Assembly: GCA_030278955.1 (NCBI GenBank) | Contig: JAOANR010000001.1 | Span: 26,479,120 to 26,543,119 of the forward strand | Length of the DNA stretch: 64,000 nt | From: Hygrophila difformis | Lineage: Eukaryota > Streptophyta > Magnoliopsida > Lamiales > Acanthaceae | Reading direction: 5' to 3' | Shown here: piece after piece, positions 11,280 through 20,761 of the stretch | Position numbering within the stretch: the stretch's first letter is position 1 | How the letters are laid out: each line of letters starts with the position of its first letter | Notes under the pieces: model-generated | Databases searched by the model: none | What the model was told of the DNA's origin: nothing | What the model saw: only the letters and a program-made list of their open reading frames with translations | Made by a program: the position numbers and the translations under genes

Positions 11280-11862
11280 AAAGAAGCTACAAATATATTT
11301 TGTTGACAAGCTAAGCTTAGATTCAACATCTAAAGAAGCTACAAATATAGTTTGTTGACAAGCTAAGCTAAGCTCCAACATTTTGTGGATCTAAGAGCAG
11401 CATCACAAAAATCTTGGAAGTAAAATATCCCGTTGAAATAATTGTAAGTGGACACCACGGACAACCCATATCCGATCCTGTCTTCAGCTCGATCATCAAT
11501 GATATTCATCAATGTTTTTGGTTTTTCCCATACAAGTTTTGTACTTGTGTCTATGAATAATGGTGAGGCTGGATTGATAACCCAATCACAAAATAAAAAG
11601 ATAAACATTTTTTTTCATCAAAAAATAAATAAATATGAAGAAGAAGAAGAAGAAAGAAGTTACAAATATGGAGTATTTTGTTGACAAGCTAAGCTTCAAC
11701 CTTTTGTGGATCATGATCAGCGTTACAAAAATCTTGGAAGTAAAATATTTTTATACTTGTGGTGAGGCAAATATTTTTATCACTCTAATCCCATTAAAAA
11801 AGAGAAAAATAAACAATATTTTTATCTACTTATTATTTTGTTATACGCAAATAATCATAAGA
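11280..11862 (+). promoter_or_regulatory. Duplicated upstream region of the peptide gene family (locus A)
   Basis: TTGTTGACAAGCTAAGCT is repeated at about 11303, 11353 and 11680. AAAATCTTGGAAGTAAAATAT occurs at about 11407 and 11729. The segment CGATCATCAATGATATTCATC, TTTTTGGTTTTTCCCATACAAG and GGTGAGGCTGGATT (11480-11575) matches the promoter of the gene at 20762. Where that gene has a TATA box, TCTATAAATGG, this copy reads TCTATGAATAATGG, so the box is damaged. The region is a partly tandem, decayed promoter. Confidence 0.65.
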
Positions 11863-11863
11863 G

Positions 11864-11960
11864 ATGGGCTCCAAGGCATTGATTCTCCATTAGAAGCATG
11901 CATCAGAAGATGAATGAATTTGAGCAGATGTGTGCTACTGTGTGCTAATGTATATAATAA
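11864..11960 (+). pseudogene. Cysteine-rich peptide gene remnant, almost wholly deleted
   Basis: The first 22 bases, ATGGGCTCCAAGGCATTGAT, match the start of the gene at 20762 (MGSKA). The sequence then jumps to GCATCAGAAGATGAATGAAT and GCAGATGTGTGCTAC, which match the 3' flank of that gene at about 26263-26330. The signal peptide core, the intron and the cysteine module are gone, leaving a short frame ending in TAG after 10 codons. This is a deletion derivative, not a gene. Confidence 0.7.
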
Positions 11961-12660
11961 TGTGGCCTATTTTATAGTGGCCTAAAATCAAAATTAGACC
12001 CCTGTAGTGCCCTATTTTAATATTTTTGTCAACTTGCCATCATGTTTATATCAATCCATGATAAAATCCATTATAGTTTATAAATGTTTTGAATCTATTC
12101 ATTGGAGGTTATCATGCTATATACACTTTCTAAATGCAATCCTTCAATGTTCACCAGATCTTCAAGGGATTAGTTTTTGATCCAAATAAAATAGCTAAGG
12201 ATACGCGATATACGCCAAAAATATTCATGGGAGGTTATCATGTTGTATACATACAATTGGTAGTGTCGTAATAGTTTATAAAAATATTTTATTCTTTTTC
12301 TTTATTAGGATTTTTTTTCCACATAATTTTTTCCTAGTAAAATCTTAACAAGACATATTCTTTGTATAAAGGCATCGAATGTGGAGTGTTACGTAGACAT
12401 CTACGTCGATGCCGAATGGATGCGTTCAATCTGTTTGTTGTAATTAGTAAATCTCATTAGACGCTGTAAGTGGCCTATAAATATTTGGCTTCTTTGTATT
12501 CATTGTGCACTGAAATAAAAACAAGAATTACTATTACTATGCTTTGCTCTCTGTTTCTTTTTTCAAGGCATTACTAAACAAGATGCATAAATATATACAT
12601 ACACGGTCTATACACATTTTATACCATCACCTGTGTTATATCCATAGCAATAGGTATTAT
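11961..12660. other. Non-coding spacer with a possible LTR tail
   Basis: No gene is visible. At about 12470-12560, GGCCTATAAATATTTGGC is followed by TGTGCACTGAAATAAAAACA and pyrimidine-rich DNA. That resembles the TATA-to-polyadenylation part of an LTR. GGGAGGTTATCATG occurs twice (12103 and 12230). I could not find matching termini, so no element is called. Confidence 0.35.
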
Positions 12661-12663
12661 TAT

Positions 12664-12927
12664 ACTCCCTCCGTTTTTTAAAGATAGCTACGGACCCACC
12701 CAGCACGCAATCCAATGCACATTTTAAATCATTAATAACTCAAGTTCGGTACATGTAAAAATTCTAAAAGTTTGATATTTAAAATCTACAAGACGAGACA
12801 AATCTAACAAGATCACACTTAACTATATTTTAACTTGTATAACCATGATAAAACTTTAAGTGAAAGTATATAAGTGAACAGTACACATTTGTCAAACGTA
12901 GCTAACAAAAGGAAACGGAGGAAGTAT
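12664..12927. mobile_element. Mariner-type MITE
   Basis: The ends TACTCCCTCCGTTTTTTAAA and AGGAAACGGAGGAAGTA form imperfect inverted repeats. The inside, with AACTCAAG, GATATTTAAAATCTAC and AGATCACACTTAACTATATT, is the reverse of the element at 5699-5957. Confidence 0.7.
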
Positions 12928-13001
12928 ATAATAGGAAGTAAAATATTTTTTTATTACAATCTATAATATATAAATCTCCTCTTGATGTTATGAATAGTGT
13001 T

Positions 13002-13181
13002 TTTTTGGTGAATACCAGGGTATCCCCAGGCCACATTGGGCCCAAGACTAATCCCTCGAAGATCTGCAAGGGCAATTAAGGGCGCCTCTCCCAAAGCAGT
13101 TTTTTGCATACACAAGGCTCGAACCCGAGATCTTGCTTAAGCGACTAGAGCCCCCATCCACTCAAGCCAACTGCTGTTGGT
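13002..13181 (-). mobile_element. tRNA-derived SINE with 17-bp target duplications
   Basis: The direct repeat ATGTTATGAATAGTGTT flanks it exactly (12985-13001 and 13182-13198). On the minus strand the body begins near ACCAACAGCAGTTGGC. It has an A-box-like TGGCTTGAGTGG and a B box GGGTTCGAGCC, and ends in AAAAAA at the low-coordinate side. It is a pol III type retroposon with no coding capacity. Confidence 0.85.
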
Positions 13182-13198
13182 ATGTTATGAATAGTGTT

Positions 13199-13782
13199 GG
13201 GCCTTATAAATGAGCTCAACTTTAATTTATATCAATATTTATTTATTAATATATTCCTTTAATTTTTTCTCAAAATTTGAAATGTAAAATTTTTAATTTT
13301 TCCACATATTAATTATAATATTTCAAATTTAAATGGTGATAATCTATAATATATTAAATCGATTGATTGATGCTATGAATAGTAACGGGCTACGATGAGC
13401 TTTAGAAATTAATTTAATCATATTGTTTTTGATTGAAATTCAATTGACCTTTGAATAATAAAGTGTAACTTATATTGTACTATTATTTCTTTATCTATAA
13501 TTTGGTATTTTTAACTAAAGAATTATATTTTAATGAAATACTATTTAAAATATACATTTCATTTTTTAAAATAAAATAATACAAAAAATTATTGTTATTG
13601 ATTTAAAATAATAAATATATATAATGATTACATATCTATGACAGTATGTCCAAATTAATTTGTAAACTTTTATCATTTTTATAATTTAAATACATTATTT
13701 GGGTTAAATATATCAATATGGGAATGAAGATTTGGCAATTGGTCAACTCCTCACATTCCCGGCCTTCGAACAATTGATAGTT
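13199..13782. other. AT-rich spacer
   Basis: Roughly 580 bp of AT-rich DNA with no gene or element end recognised. Short phrases such as TTATGAATAGT (shared with the SINE duplication) and AAATTTGAAAT recur. Confidence 0.4.
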
Positions 13783-13847
13783 CATGTTTAATTGTTTTTC
13801 TTTATTTTTTATAAACAGTGGCATTTATGTGTCAGCAAAGGTGTATG

Positions 13848-14364
13848 TGTTTCACCGTAAAAATATTTGAGGTATAAACATCTTTTTGATTGATGAATTC
13901 CGGATGAGTTACAAGAATTGCAGAAAGAAAAATTACAAGAATTAAAAGAAAGCTGTAAAGAATTGAAGTTCCAGAAAGCGATAAATAAACAAAAAAAATG
14001 AATTGCAGAAAGTAAAGACAGAATGCAGAAACTAAAGAAAATTAAAGTGCAGTTTGTCTCTGTCGAGATGAAGGAACCCCTCCAAATGAGCCTTCCTCGG
14101 GCTTTTATAAGCGGAGCCACTCAACCGTCAGACACTACCACGACCTTCTCTGGGACACTTGTCTTCAGGCCACCCCTCCTGCTGGCACTCAAACGGTTGC
14201 CTTCAGGACACTTGTCTACAAACGCTGGCACTCCAAAGAAACTTCCAAGGACCGTTCCCGTTCTCTTCTCCTCTTCTCATGAGTCCTGGGCTGACATAAT
14301 GTGAGATTGAGTTTACACATGAATTGGGCTCAAAGCAAATGGGCAAATAATTTGTGGGTTAACA
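13848..14364 (-). repeat. 3' LTR of the gag-only Ty3 element
   Basis: 517 bp. It matches 17547-18009 closely. It carries 54 extra bases in the part around 14160-14220, where ACACTTGTCT and GCTGGCACTC are duplicated. Otherwise only scattered changes are seen. Confidence 0.9.
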
Positions 14365-14519
14365 GATGCCCTCCTCGCGTGATTGTCTAATTAGGGTTTC
14401 CAAGACAAATCTGGGCGTTCAATACAGGCCTGGCCCATTTAGGTCACTATAAAAAGATGTCAGACCCCATCAGGCACTTTTTCCTTTTTTTCTTTTTTTT
14501 TTTTTTTTTTTACTGGAAT

Positions 14520-15720
14520 AGCTCTCCCGAGCCTCACGCATCCACAACCTCGGAAGCTCCTCTTTCGTCAATCACGAGCCGTGTCTGGACATCCCTGGCC
14601 GCCACCTTGCTTGCGCTGACCGCCATGCTACCTGGCTGCCGTCGAGGCTTCCCTGACCACCACCTGCGTTCGTCAGGCCACCACCATGAGATAGTTAGCC
14701 GCCAACAAGGAACCCTTGGGCGCCACTTGAAGCCTCTCGGCCGCCATCCACAACGTCCGGGCCGCCAATTTGTTGAACTCCAAAGCCACCAGGGACTTCT
14801 CTTATTCAAGCCGTCGTGTTGGTGACCTTGGCCGCCACTTCGTTCTTGCTGGCCGCCACTTCGCCCTTGCTGGCCGCCATTTCGCCTTTGCTGGCCGCCA
14901 TCCTCAGCCGCCATCTGTGTGTCCAAGGTGTTTCGCCACCCTCACGACAGGCCGCCACCTTGTCACGCCCGGGCCGCCCTTCCGCTTGTCTCTGCCGCCA
15001 TTTGAGGGACTCTAGCCGCCACCAGGGACTTTTCGGCCGCCATTCGTTAGCTTTTCTTAGGCTGTCACCGGACCTCTCTCAGGCCGCCATTCAACGCCGG
15101 CCGCCATTCACCCAGCCGCCATCAAGGAGGCTCTGGCCGCCACCTTTGCGCCATCAGCCGCCACTTGAGAGGCCTCGGCCGCCGTCTGCACACATTGGGC
15201 CGTCATTCTCACCCTCCTGGCCGCCATCTTCAGGGTCCCGGCTGCCATCCTTGTTGCTTCGACCATCCTTGCATTTTGTAAAGCAATAGCCAACCCACAT
15301 TCTTCAGCCGCCATCCCATTCTGCTTGGCCGCCATCAAGCATCATTTAGGTCGCCACTTTGCAATGCCGGGCCGCCACTTTGCTTGTCTCAGGCTGCCAT
15401 TGACCAAGCTCCAGCCGCCATCTCCTAAGTTCAGCCGCCATTCACCTTTGTCTGGGTTGGCCGCCACCTGCTTCAACCCGAGCCGCCACGAATTGCCTCC
15501 CAGCCGCCATCGAGGAACCTCTGGCCACCAGCACACGTGAGGAAGCAGCCGCCATGAAGCCTGCTCAGCCTCGAGCTTCGCATCTCCAGCCGCCATCGAA
15601 GGACTTTTAGCTACCAACAATGTGTGAGAAGGCAGCTGCTGCCACAAGATCTCCAGCAGCCAACACCAAAGCCTCAGCCGCCATCTTCAAGGCTTCAGCC
15701 GCCATTCAACCCTGTTCCGG
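14520..15720. repeat. Degenerate GGCCGCCA-rich minisatellite inside the Ty3 element
   Basis: The motif GGCCGCCA or AGCCGCCA recurs dozens of times with spacing of roughly 20-40 bp. Near 14820-14900 there are three clean 21-bp units of the form GGCCGCCAYTTCGYYYTTGCT. The surrounding text varies freely while the 8-mer is kept. On the element's coding strand the motif reads TGGCGGCC or ATGGCGGC. No single reading frame runs through it, so it is not an obvious protein repeat. It is strikingly GC-rich against the AT-rich neighbourhood. Pyrimidine runs (CTTTTTTTTTTT) lie just before it at 14480-14510. Confidence 0.75.
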
Positions 15721-15935
15721 CTGCTACTCACTGGTCTGGCTTTGCTGCCTCTTGAAGGTCTTAGAAGCCATGACGGCCTCTTGGATACCCTATAGGCCAT
15801 GACATCACCAAGATGGTCCCTTGAAGGCCTTAGAGGCCATGACGACCTCTAGAAGACCTTGGAGGCCATGATGGCCTCTTGGAAGCCAATGGCCTCTTGA
15901 AGGCCAAAGCGGCCTCTTAGAGTCTGTCGAGGGTT
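15720..15935. repeat. Second repeat array, GGCCTCTTGGA type
   Basis: Units of the type CTTGAAGGCCTTAGAGGCCATGA recur about seven times with variants (GACGGCCTCTTGGA, GATGGCCTCTTGGA, AAGCGGCCTCTTAGA). It borders the GGCCGCCA array and the end of gag, and shares its GGCC core. Confidence 0.65.
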
Positions 15936-16080
15936 TCTAGCTTGGGTTGTTTCCACCCAGGATCATTGCAGAAGCCACCCCCATTGGTTCGTTTTCCTCT
16001 TTACCGAACTTCACTTCTTTGAGATGAGTTCTTTGTAGAGGCTCACGCTTCTCTTCCTGTTCTTCCAGGAATTTTTCCAG

Positions 16081-17544
16081 TCAGGCCGCTCTCTCGGCCA
16101 GCTGGGCAAGGTCAGTTGCATCCTGCACAATTAAATGCTCCTTTAGTTTAGGTAACATATTAGCCACTGCTATATTGGCTATTTCTCTATCAGGGACCGC
16201 CATAGTGCAACGGCCCTTAAGCCGCTGTAACCTATTAACGAAGGTACTTGCCGTCTCATCAGCATATTGTTTTGCATTAGTCAAATACGCGAGGCTTACC
16301 TGTGACAGGGGTGTATAGAATCTATCGTGAAAGGCTCGCTCCAAATTAGCCAAATTTTGGATAAAATTAGGCCGCAAAGATGCATACCATGCGAAAGCAA
16401 GACCAGTGAGGGATGAGCTAAAGAGCCTCAACTTCAGCCAATCGTTCGAAGTTGCTTCCCCACAGTGTGCAGTGAACCTTTCCACGTGCTCCACGGTAGA
16501 CTTGCCTTCATCCCCTGAGAATGTGGAAAATTCAGGCACCTTGAAGCCTCGTGGGTATGGCTGCATACTGTCTACCCAATCATGGTATGGCTTTCGGTAT
16601 GTAGGCCGCTCCATCGGCCTCAGTTGAATCCCGAAGTATTGTTGCATCATATCCCCAAGCAACTCGGGTGACACTGCTGGCGCCTGCGCAGGTGGCATCG
16701 CCACTGGGGGTGTAATAGGAGCCACGGCGGCTTGTGTTACATTCTGTGGTGTCTGCCCCCAAGGTTGTGGCGTCTGCCTCCCTTGCGGTAACGTCTGCCC
16801 CCCTTGCGGTGGCGTCTGCCCCCAGGGTTGGGGTGCCTGTCCCCAAGGCTGCGTCGCCATGAAGGGTCCTACTGGAACGTTCGACACATGAGTTGCCGCT
16901 TGTCGTGGCTGCATACCATGCCACCAGAGGCCGCTGTACAGCCTGGAGACACACTGAAAGCATAGGTGCTGGGGGTGCTGCATATCCAAGATTCGGCATT
17001 ATGGGTGCCGCTGGGTTGAAAGAATAGGCTGTCTGGAGTGGGTTTACCAACGGACTAGCCAAGCCTCCCATGTTGGGGAGTGGTGCCTGACTGCTGGGTG
17101 CTGTGCCCCAAGTTCGTAATTGGCCGCCTGACGGCCCTGAACATGGCAGCGCGTTAGCGCCGTTTGCAGGAACGGTTGTAGGAGCAGTTGCTTCCTGTTG
17201 AGTCCGCAAGGCATTGATGCCTCGGTCATTTGATCGGCCATAGCAGGCCGCAAAACATCCATAAGATGCCTCGTTAATAGAGGCATGAACTCGGCCATCG
17301 ATTCTGTCATCAAAAGCCGCATTTGTTCTGCAAATGTAGGGGTCTGCATGATCCCCTGTTTTGGTTGTGCAGTATTCGTCGTCTCAGTTACCTCTTCAGG
17401 CGACGTTCTAACAGGTGTCTTCTTTTGCAGAGACATTTCTTCAAATTTCTGTGTAAGATCACTTACCAACTTGCCTGATCCGAGACGCATAAACAACTTC
17501 CAAGCGGATATGGTTTCCACTTCGAGTCCCACTAGGCGTGCCAA
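16081..17544 (-). pseudogene. gag of the Ty3 element, frame-broken
   Basis: The N-terminal part at 17544-17210 has a leader ending near MQTPTFAEQMRLLMTES, the middle part (17209-16960) lies in another frame with APLPNMGGLASPLVNPL, and the third part (16989-16081) returns to the first frame. It has a Gln/Pro-rich WGQTPPQGGQTLPQG repeat and then a full Retrotrans_gag capsid: PRGFKVPEFSTFSGDE, HVERFTAHCGEA, LRLFSSSLTGLAFAWYASL, LERAFHDRFY and LQRLKGRC. Two compensating shifts are needed for one protein. The conserved capsid ends at a stop at 16081, and no zinc knuckle follows in frame. Capsid proteins of this family package the element RNA. Confidence 0.8.
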
Positions 17545-17546
17545 TT

Positions 17547-18009
17547 TGTTTCACCGTAAAAATATTTGAGGTATAAACCTCTTTTTGATTGATGAATTCC
17601 CGATGAGTTACAAGAATTGCAGAAAGAAAAATTACAAGAATTAAAAGAATGCTGTAAAGAATTGAAGTGCAGAAAGCGATAAATAAACAAAAAAAATGAA
17701 TTGCAGAAAGTAAAGACAGAATGCAGAAACTAAAGAAAACTAAAGTGCAGTTTGTCTCTGTCGAGTTGAAGGAACCCCTCCAAATGAGCCTTCCTTCGGC
17801 TTTTATAAGCGGAGCCACTCAACCGTCAGACACCACCACGACCTTCTCTGGGACACTTGTCTGCAAACGCTGGCACTCCAAAGAAACCTCCAAGGACCGT
17901 TCCCGTCCTCTTCTCCTCTTCTCATGAGTCCTGGGCTGACATAATGTGAGATTGGGTTTACACATGAATTGGGCTCAAAGCAAATGGGCAAATAATTTTT
18001 GGGTTAACA
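17547..18009 (-). repeat. 5' LTR of the gag-only Ty3 element
   Basis: 463 bp. It starts TGTTTCACCG and ends GGGTTAACA, and lacks the 54-bp internal duplication of the other copy. Confidence 0.9.
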
Positions 18010-18289
18010 GTATGAGAGCTCAAACCACACAAATTACAAAGGGGGATAAAGCGGAGGGATAGAGGGTCGGGTAGGGATCGAACCCCCAACTTATGGTTGA
18101 GAGACGAGGACTTGACCGCTAGGGTAAGTCCCGAACTCCATGTTTAATTGTTTTTAAATTAATTATATGTACAGTTTTTGGAATAACAAATCAATATTAT
18201 ATTTCAATATTTAATTACTCATATTATATTTCATTTATCATTATTATATTCTCCCATTCGGGAGGGAGTAATACTAGTATGACCAATAA

Positions 18290-18334
18290 TAGGAACTTAT
18301 TTTTTTTTTGGTACAGAGCCCTGGCCAGCTAAGG

Positions 18335-18379
<45 letters not shown>

Positions 18380-18480
18380 AATCCGACCCGTTGAAATAAT
18401 TGTAAGTGGACACAACGAGCAATCCATCCTATCATCATCAGTACAGCCTCGATCATCAATGATATTTATTTATTACAATA
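18290..18480 (+). promoter_or_regulatory. Orphan copy of the peptide gene upstream region (locus B)
   Basis: ATGACCAATAATAGGAACTT, GTTGAAATAATTGTAAGTGG, ACAACGAGCAATCCATC and GATCATCAATGATATT match the upstream DNA of the 20762 gene (20525-20620). A run of about 40 A at 18337-18376 interrupts it. No leader exon follows. The next 120 bp (18500-18610) match the block at 10136-10260 instead. Confidence 0.6.
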
Positions 18481-18658
18481 TCTTGCATGGGACGGTGGAG
18501 TATATCTCAAACAAATTTCAAGAAAAAATAGATGTAAATGTGGTGTCATTTACACACTACAAATGTACAATAATATAACCTCAATAGATACATTGAGCAG
18601 CCATTTACCATAAATCAATTACGTATAAATGCACATACAAATTTGTTCAAAAAAGTGA

Positions 18659-18740
18659 ACAGAAATTTAATGATAACAGAAGAGATTTTAAGTTCATAAT
18701 GAACAGAAATTTAATGATAACAGAAGAGATTTTAATGATA
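18659..18740. repeat. Short tandem duplication
   Basis: A unit of about 44 bp starting GAACAGAAATTTAATGATAA and ending AGAGATTTTAA occurs twice in direct order. It is non-coding. Confidence 0.7.
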
Positions 18741-19240
18741 CATTGAGCAACATGCATGTTGTCGGATTAAGGAGATAAAGCTTTTTTAAAGAGTCGAGAG
18801 GGATTTAGGGATTAAAGTTGTATGATTTTTTTTTTGTTTTTTCCTGAAAGAATGATGTGGAATTTGTTTAGTATGATATGAAATTTTTTTAGGTGATCGT
18901 CTTTCTATAGCCATTTATCAATAATTTTAAGATTAATTTATTGATTAGATTTTAAATAAATTTTTATAAAGAACGAAATAAATTTTAAAATAACAATATT
19001 GTTCGTACATGTGCCACTAAGTTTTCATAATTTATTACTTTATATTGATAACTAAAAATATTATAATACTAACATAAATAATTCAAACCAAAATTTTTTT
19101 TTGAATAATTATTTTTTATTTATATTATCTAGTTTATTAAAATTATTTATTATAAAAAAATTAAATTTAACAATTTCACCGGATAGCAAGAATTAGGATT
19201 AAAATTTGATTAAATTTTTCTATAACAAATTAATAATTTA
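18741..19240. other. AT-rich spacer
   Basis: About 500 bp with no open frame, element end or RNA gene that I can support. Confidence 0.4.
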
Positions 19241-19241
19241 T

Positions 19242-20270
19242 TTAGGCCATCAGAATGAGTCATTTCTAAATTTTGATCATTATTTTTTTTATTTAAAGTT
19301 TTGGCTCACTACAAATATGTCGGACCCAGAAAAATGGCCAAGCAGGCCGCGTTTTGTGGCACCAACATCCTTATGGCCCAAAAGTGGAAATCGGCTCCTT
19401 TTGATGGCCTATTTAAGTTTTTTTATTTTTTTATGTAATTAAAATAAATAATATTCTTCTCATCCCATTATTTGTATCCTACTTTTCTTTTTTGACCTGT
19501 TGAATAAAAAGAACTACTTAATAACAATGTGTCAAACCATATATCGAGGTCAATTGCTAAAACGCAGTTGTTGGGTGACTTGATACTGCTTTGTCACACT
19601 AATGTGCGCATTCCAATCGGAGACCCCTCAACCTAAGGTTGGTGTTTCGATTTCCCTCCCGGCCTCGTATCCATTCCCTCTATCCCTTTAGTAATTTGTG
19701 TGGCTGGAGCTATTAATGTAATAAAAATAAAATAAAGAGAATGCAAAAAGTACATTTTTTTCGGAAATAAATATTAGCTACCGAATTTTTCGATTACTAA
19801 CATATGGAGTATTTCTTTACGAAATGACTAAAAAAATAATAAGGACTCTCCAACCATAGAAAAAAGTGAAACAAAATTGAAGATCAAGAGGATGAGGGGT
19901 CTCCGATGGGAAGACACGCATTGGTGTGACAGAGGAGTACCGAGAATCTCATTTTAGCGGTTGATATCGAGATGTGGTTTGACACATTGTTATTCAGTGA
20001 TTATTTTTTTATTCGAAAGGTCTAAAAAGGAAAGTATGGCATAAATAATGTGTGGAAAGAATATTATTTATTTTAATTACATAAAAAAATAAAACAAACA
20101 TAAATAGGCTCAGAAGGAGACGATTTTCACTTTTTTGGGCCATAAGAATGTTGTGCCACAACACGGGCCTGCTTTGGCCCTTTTTCTGGGTCTGATATCT
20201 TTGTAGTGATCCAAAACTCTAAATGAAAAAATAATAATCAAAATATAAAAATAACTCCTTTGATGACCTA
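19242..20270. mobile_element. Foldback element with inverted arms of about 380-400 bp
   Basis: The left arm starts TAGGCCATCAGAATGAG, runs through GTCGGACCCAGAAAAATGGC, GGCCCAAAAGTGGAAATC and TAATTAAAATAAATAATATT, and ends near ATTCCAATCGGAGACCCCT. The right arm repeats this in reverse, from GAGGGGTCTCCGATGGGAAG to CTCCTTTGATGACCTA. The centre holds a truncated SINE. No transposase is visible. A sister element lies at 50845-51822 and shares the AAATAAATAATA...ATTATTT...TCCTACTTTT stretch of the arm. The arm contains CACTACAAA, but this is internal and does not mark the end. Confidence 0.7.
19628..19740 (+). mobile_element. Truncated SINE in the foldback loop
   Basis: AACCTAAGGTTGGTGTTTCGATTTCCCTCCCGG, with a B-box-like GTTTCGATTTCC, is followed by CATTCCCTCTATCCCTTTAG, TAATTTGTGTGGC and an A-rich tail. 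It matches the 3' two thirds of the SINE at 53112-53287. The A box part is missing. Confidence 0.6.
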
Positions 20271-20484
20271 AAAAAATTGTTATCTCTATTTTTAAATCGG
20301 TATATTTTACTAAAGTATGATTATTACAATTAATTAACTTTTTAATTTATATTTTATTTTAGATTAGTATTTTACACTCAAATTTTAATATAATTTATAT
20401 AATAGATACTATATATATTCAAAAATATAATATATTCAATTAAAAAATTGATAATATTCAACTTCTTGTTGATTAAGATGAGAG

Positions 20485-20761
20485 TCACAACAATCTTGGA
20501 AATAAAATATTTTTTTATTACAACATGACCAATAATAGGAACTTCTTGGGACCGTAAAAATAATTGCCAGTGGACAACCCATCGTGTCTTCATCAGTACA
20601 GCTTTGATCATCAATGATATTCATCGATGTTTTCGGTTTTTTTCCCCATACAAGTTCTGTTCTTGGGTCTATAAATGGTGAGGCTGGATTAAGCTCACTC
20701 TAATCCCAGCAAAAAAGAAGAAAATACACAATATTTTAATCTACACTAATAGTCATAAGAG
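20485..20761 (+). promoter_or_regulatory. Promoter and leader of the peptide gene at 20762
   Basis: The upstream DNA shared with loci A and B ends in a TATA box, GTCTATAAATGG (20667-20678), 85-90 bp before the start codon. The 5' leader then reads GGTGAGGCTGGATTAAGCTC and onward. GATCATCAATGATATTCATC is a conserved block in all three copies and may hold a control element. Confidence 0.6.

Larger units (their letters stand above)
13848..18009 (-). mobile_element. Gag-only (TR-GAG type) Ty3 LTR retrotransposon
   Basis: Two LTRs start TGTTTCACCG and end GGGTTAACA. The 5-bp target duplication GTATG flanks the whole (13843-13847 and 18010-18014). Gag lies on the minus strand, so the 5' LTR is the right-hand one. 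Next to it is TTGGCACGCCTAGTGGGAC, a primer-site-like stretch. Downstream of gag there is no protease, reverse transcriptase or integrase, only about 1.7 kb of repeats. This is the plan of a non-autonomous element that needs enzymes from a relative. Confidence 0.85.
13800..18138 (-). mobile_element. SINE split by the gag-only Ty3 element
   Basis: The two SINE parts are 13800-13847 and 18015-18138. Together they match the SINE at 53112-53287 in reverse order, through ATAAACA, CAGCAAAGGTGTATG, then CACACAAATTACAAAGG and the B-box region GATCGAACCCCCAAC. The host duplication CATGTTTAATTGTTTTT (17 bp) lies at 13783-13799 and 18139-18155. The break inside the SINE coincides exactly with the 5-bp duplication of the LTR element, proving the order of insertion. 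Confidence 0.8.

Noticed and set aside
14534..15647. Several long open frames on both strands in the GGCCGCCA array
   Set aside because: They arise from the GC-rich low-complexity repeat, which has few stops in any frame. Spacing of the motif is not a multiple of three, so no constant protein repeat results.
18050..18138. tRNA gene suggested by a good B box (GGGTTCGATCC type) at this and the other SINE sites
   Set aside because: No cloverleaf with acceptor and anticodon arms can be drawn. The sequences are dispersed with A tails and target duplications, so they are SINEs.
19307..20215. CACTA element, because CACTACAAA and TTTGTAGTG face each other
   Set aside because: The inverted repeat continues well beyond these words on both sides and no 3-bp duplication is present at them, so they are internal to a larger foldback.
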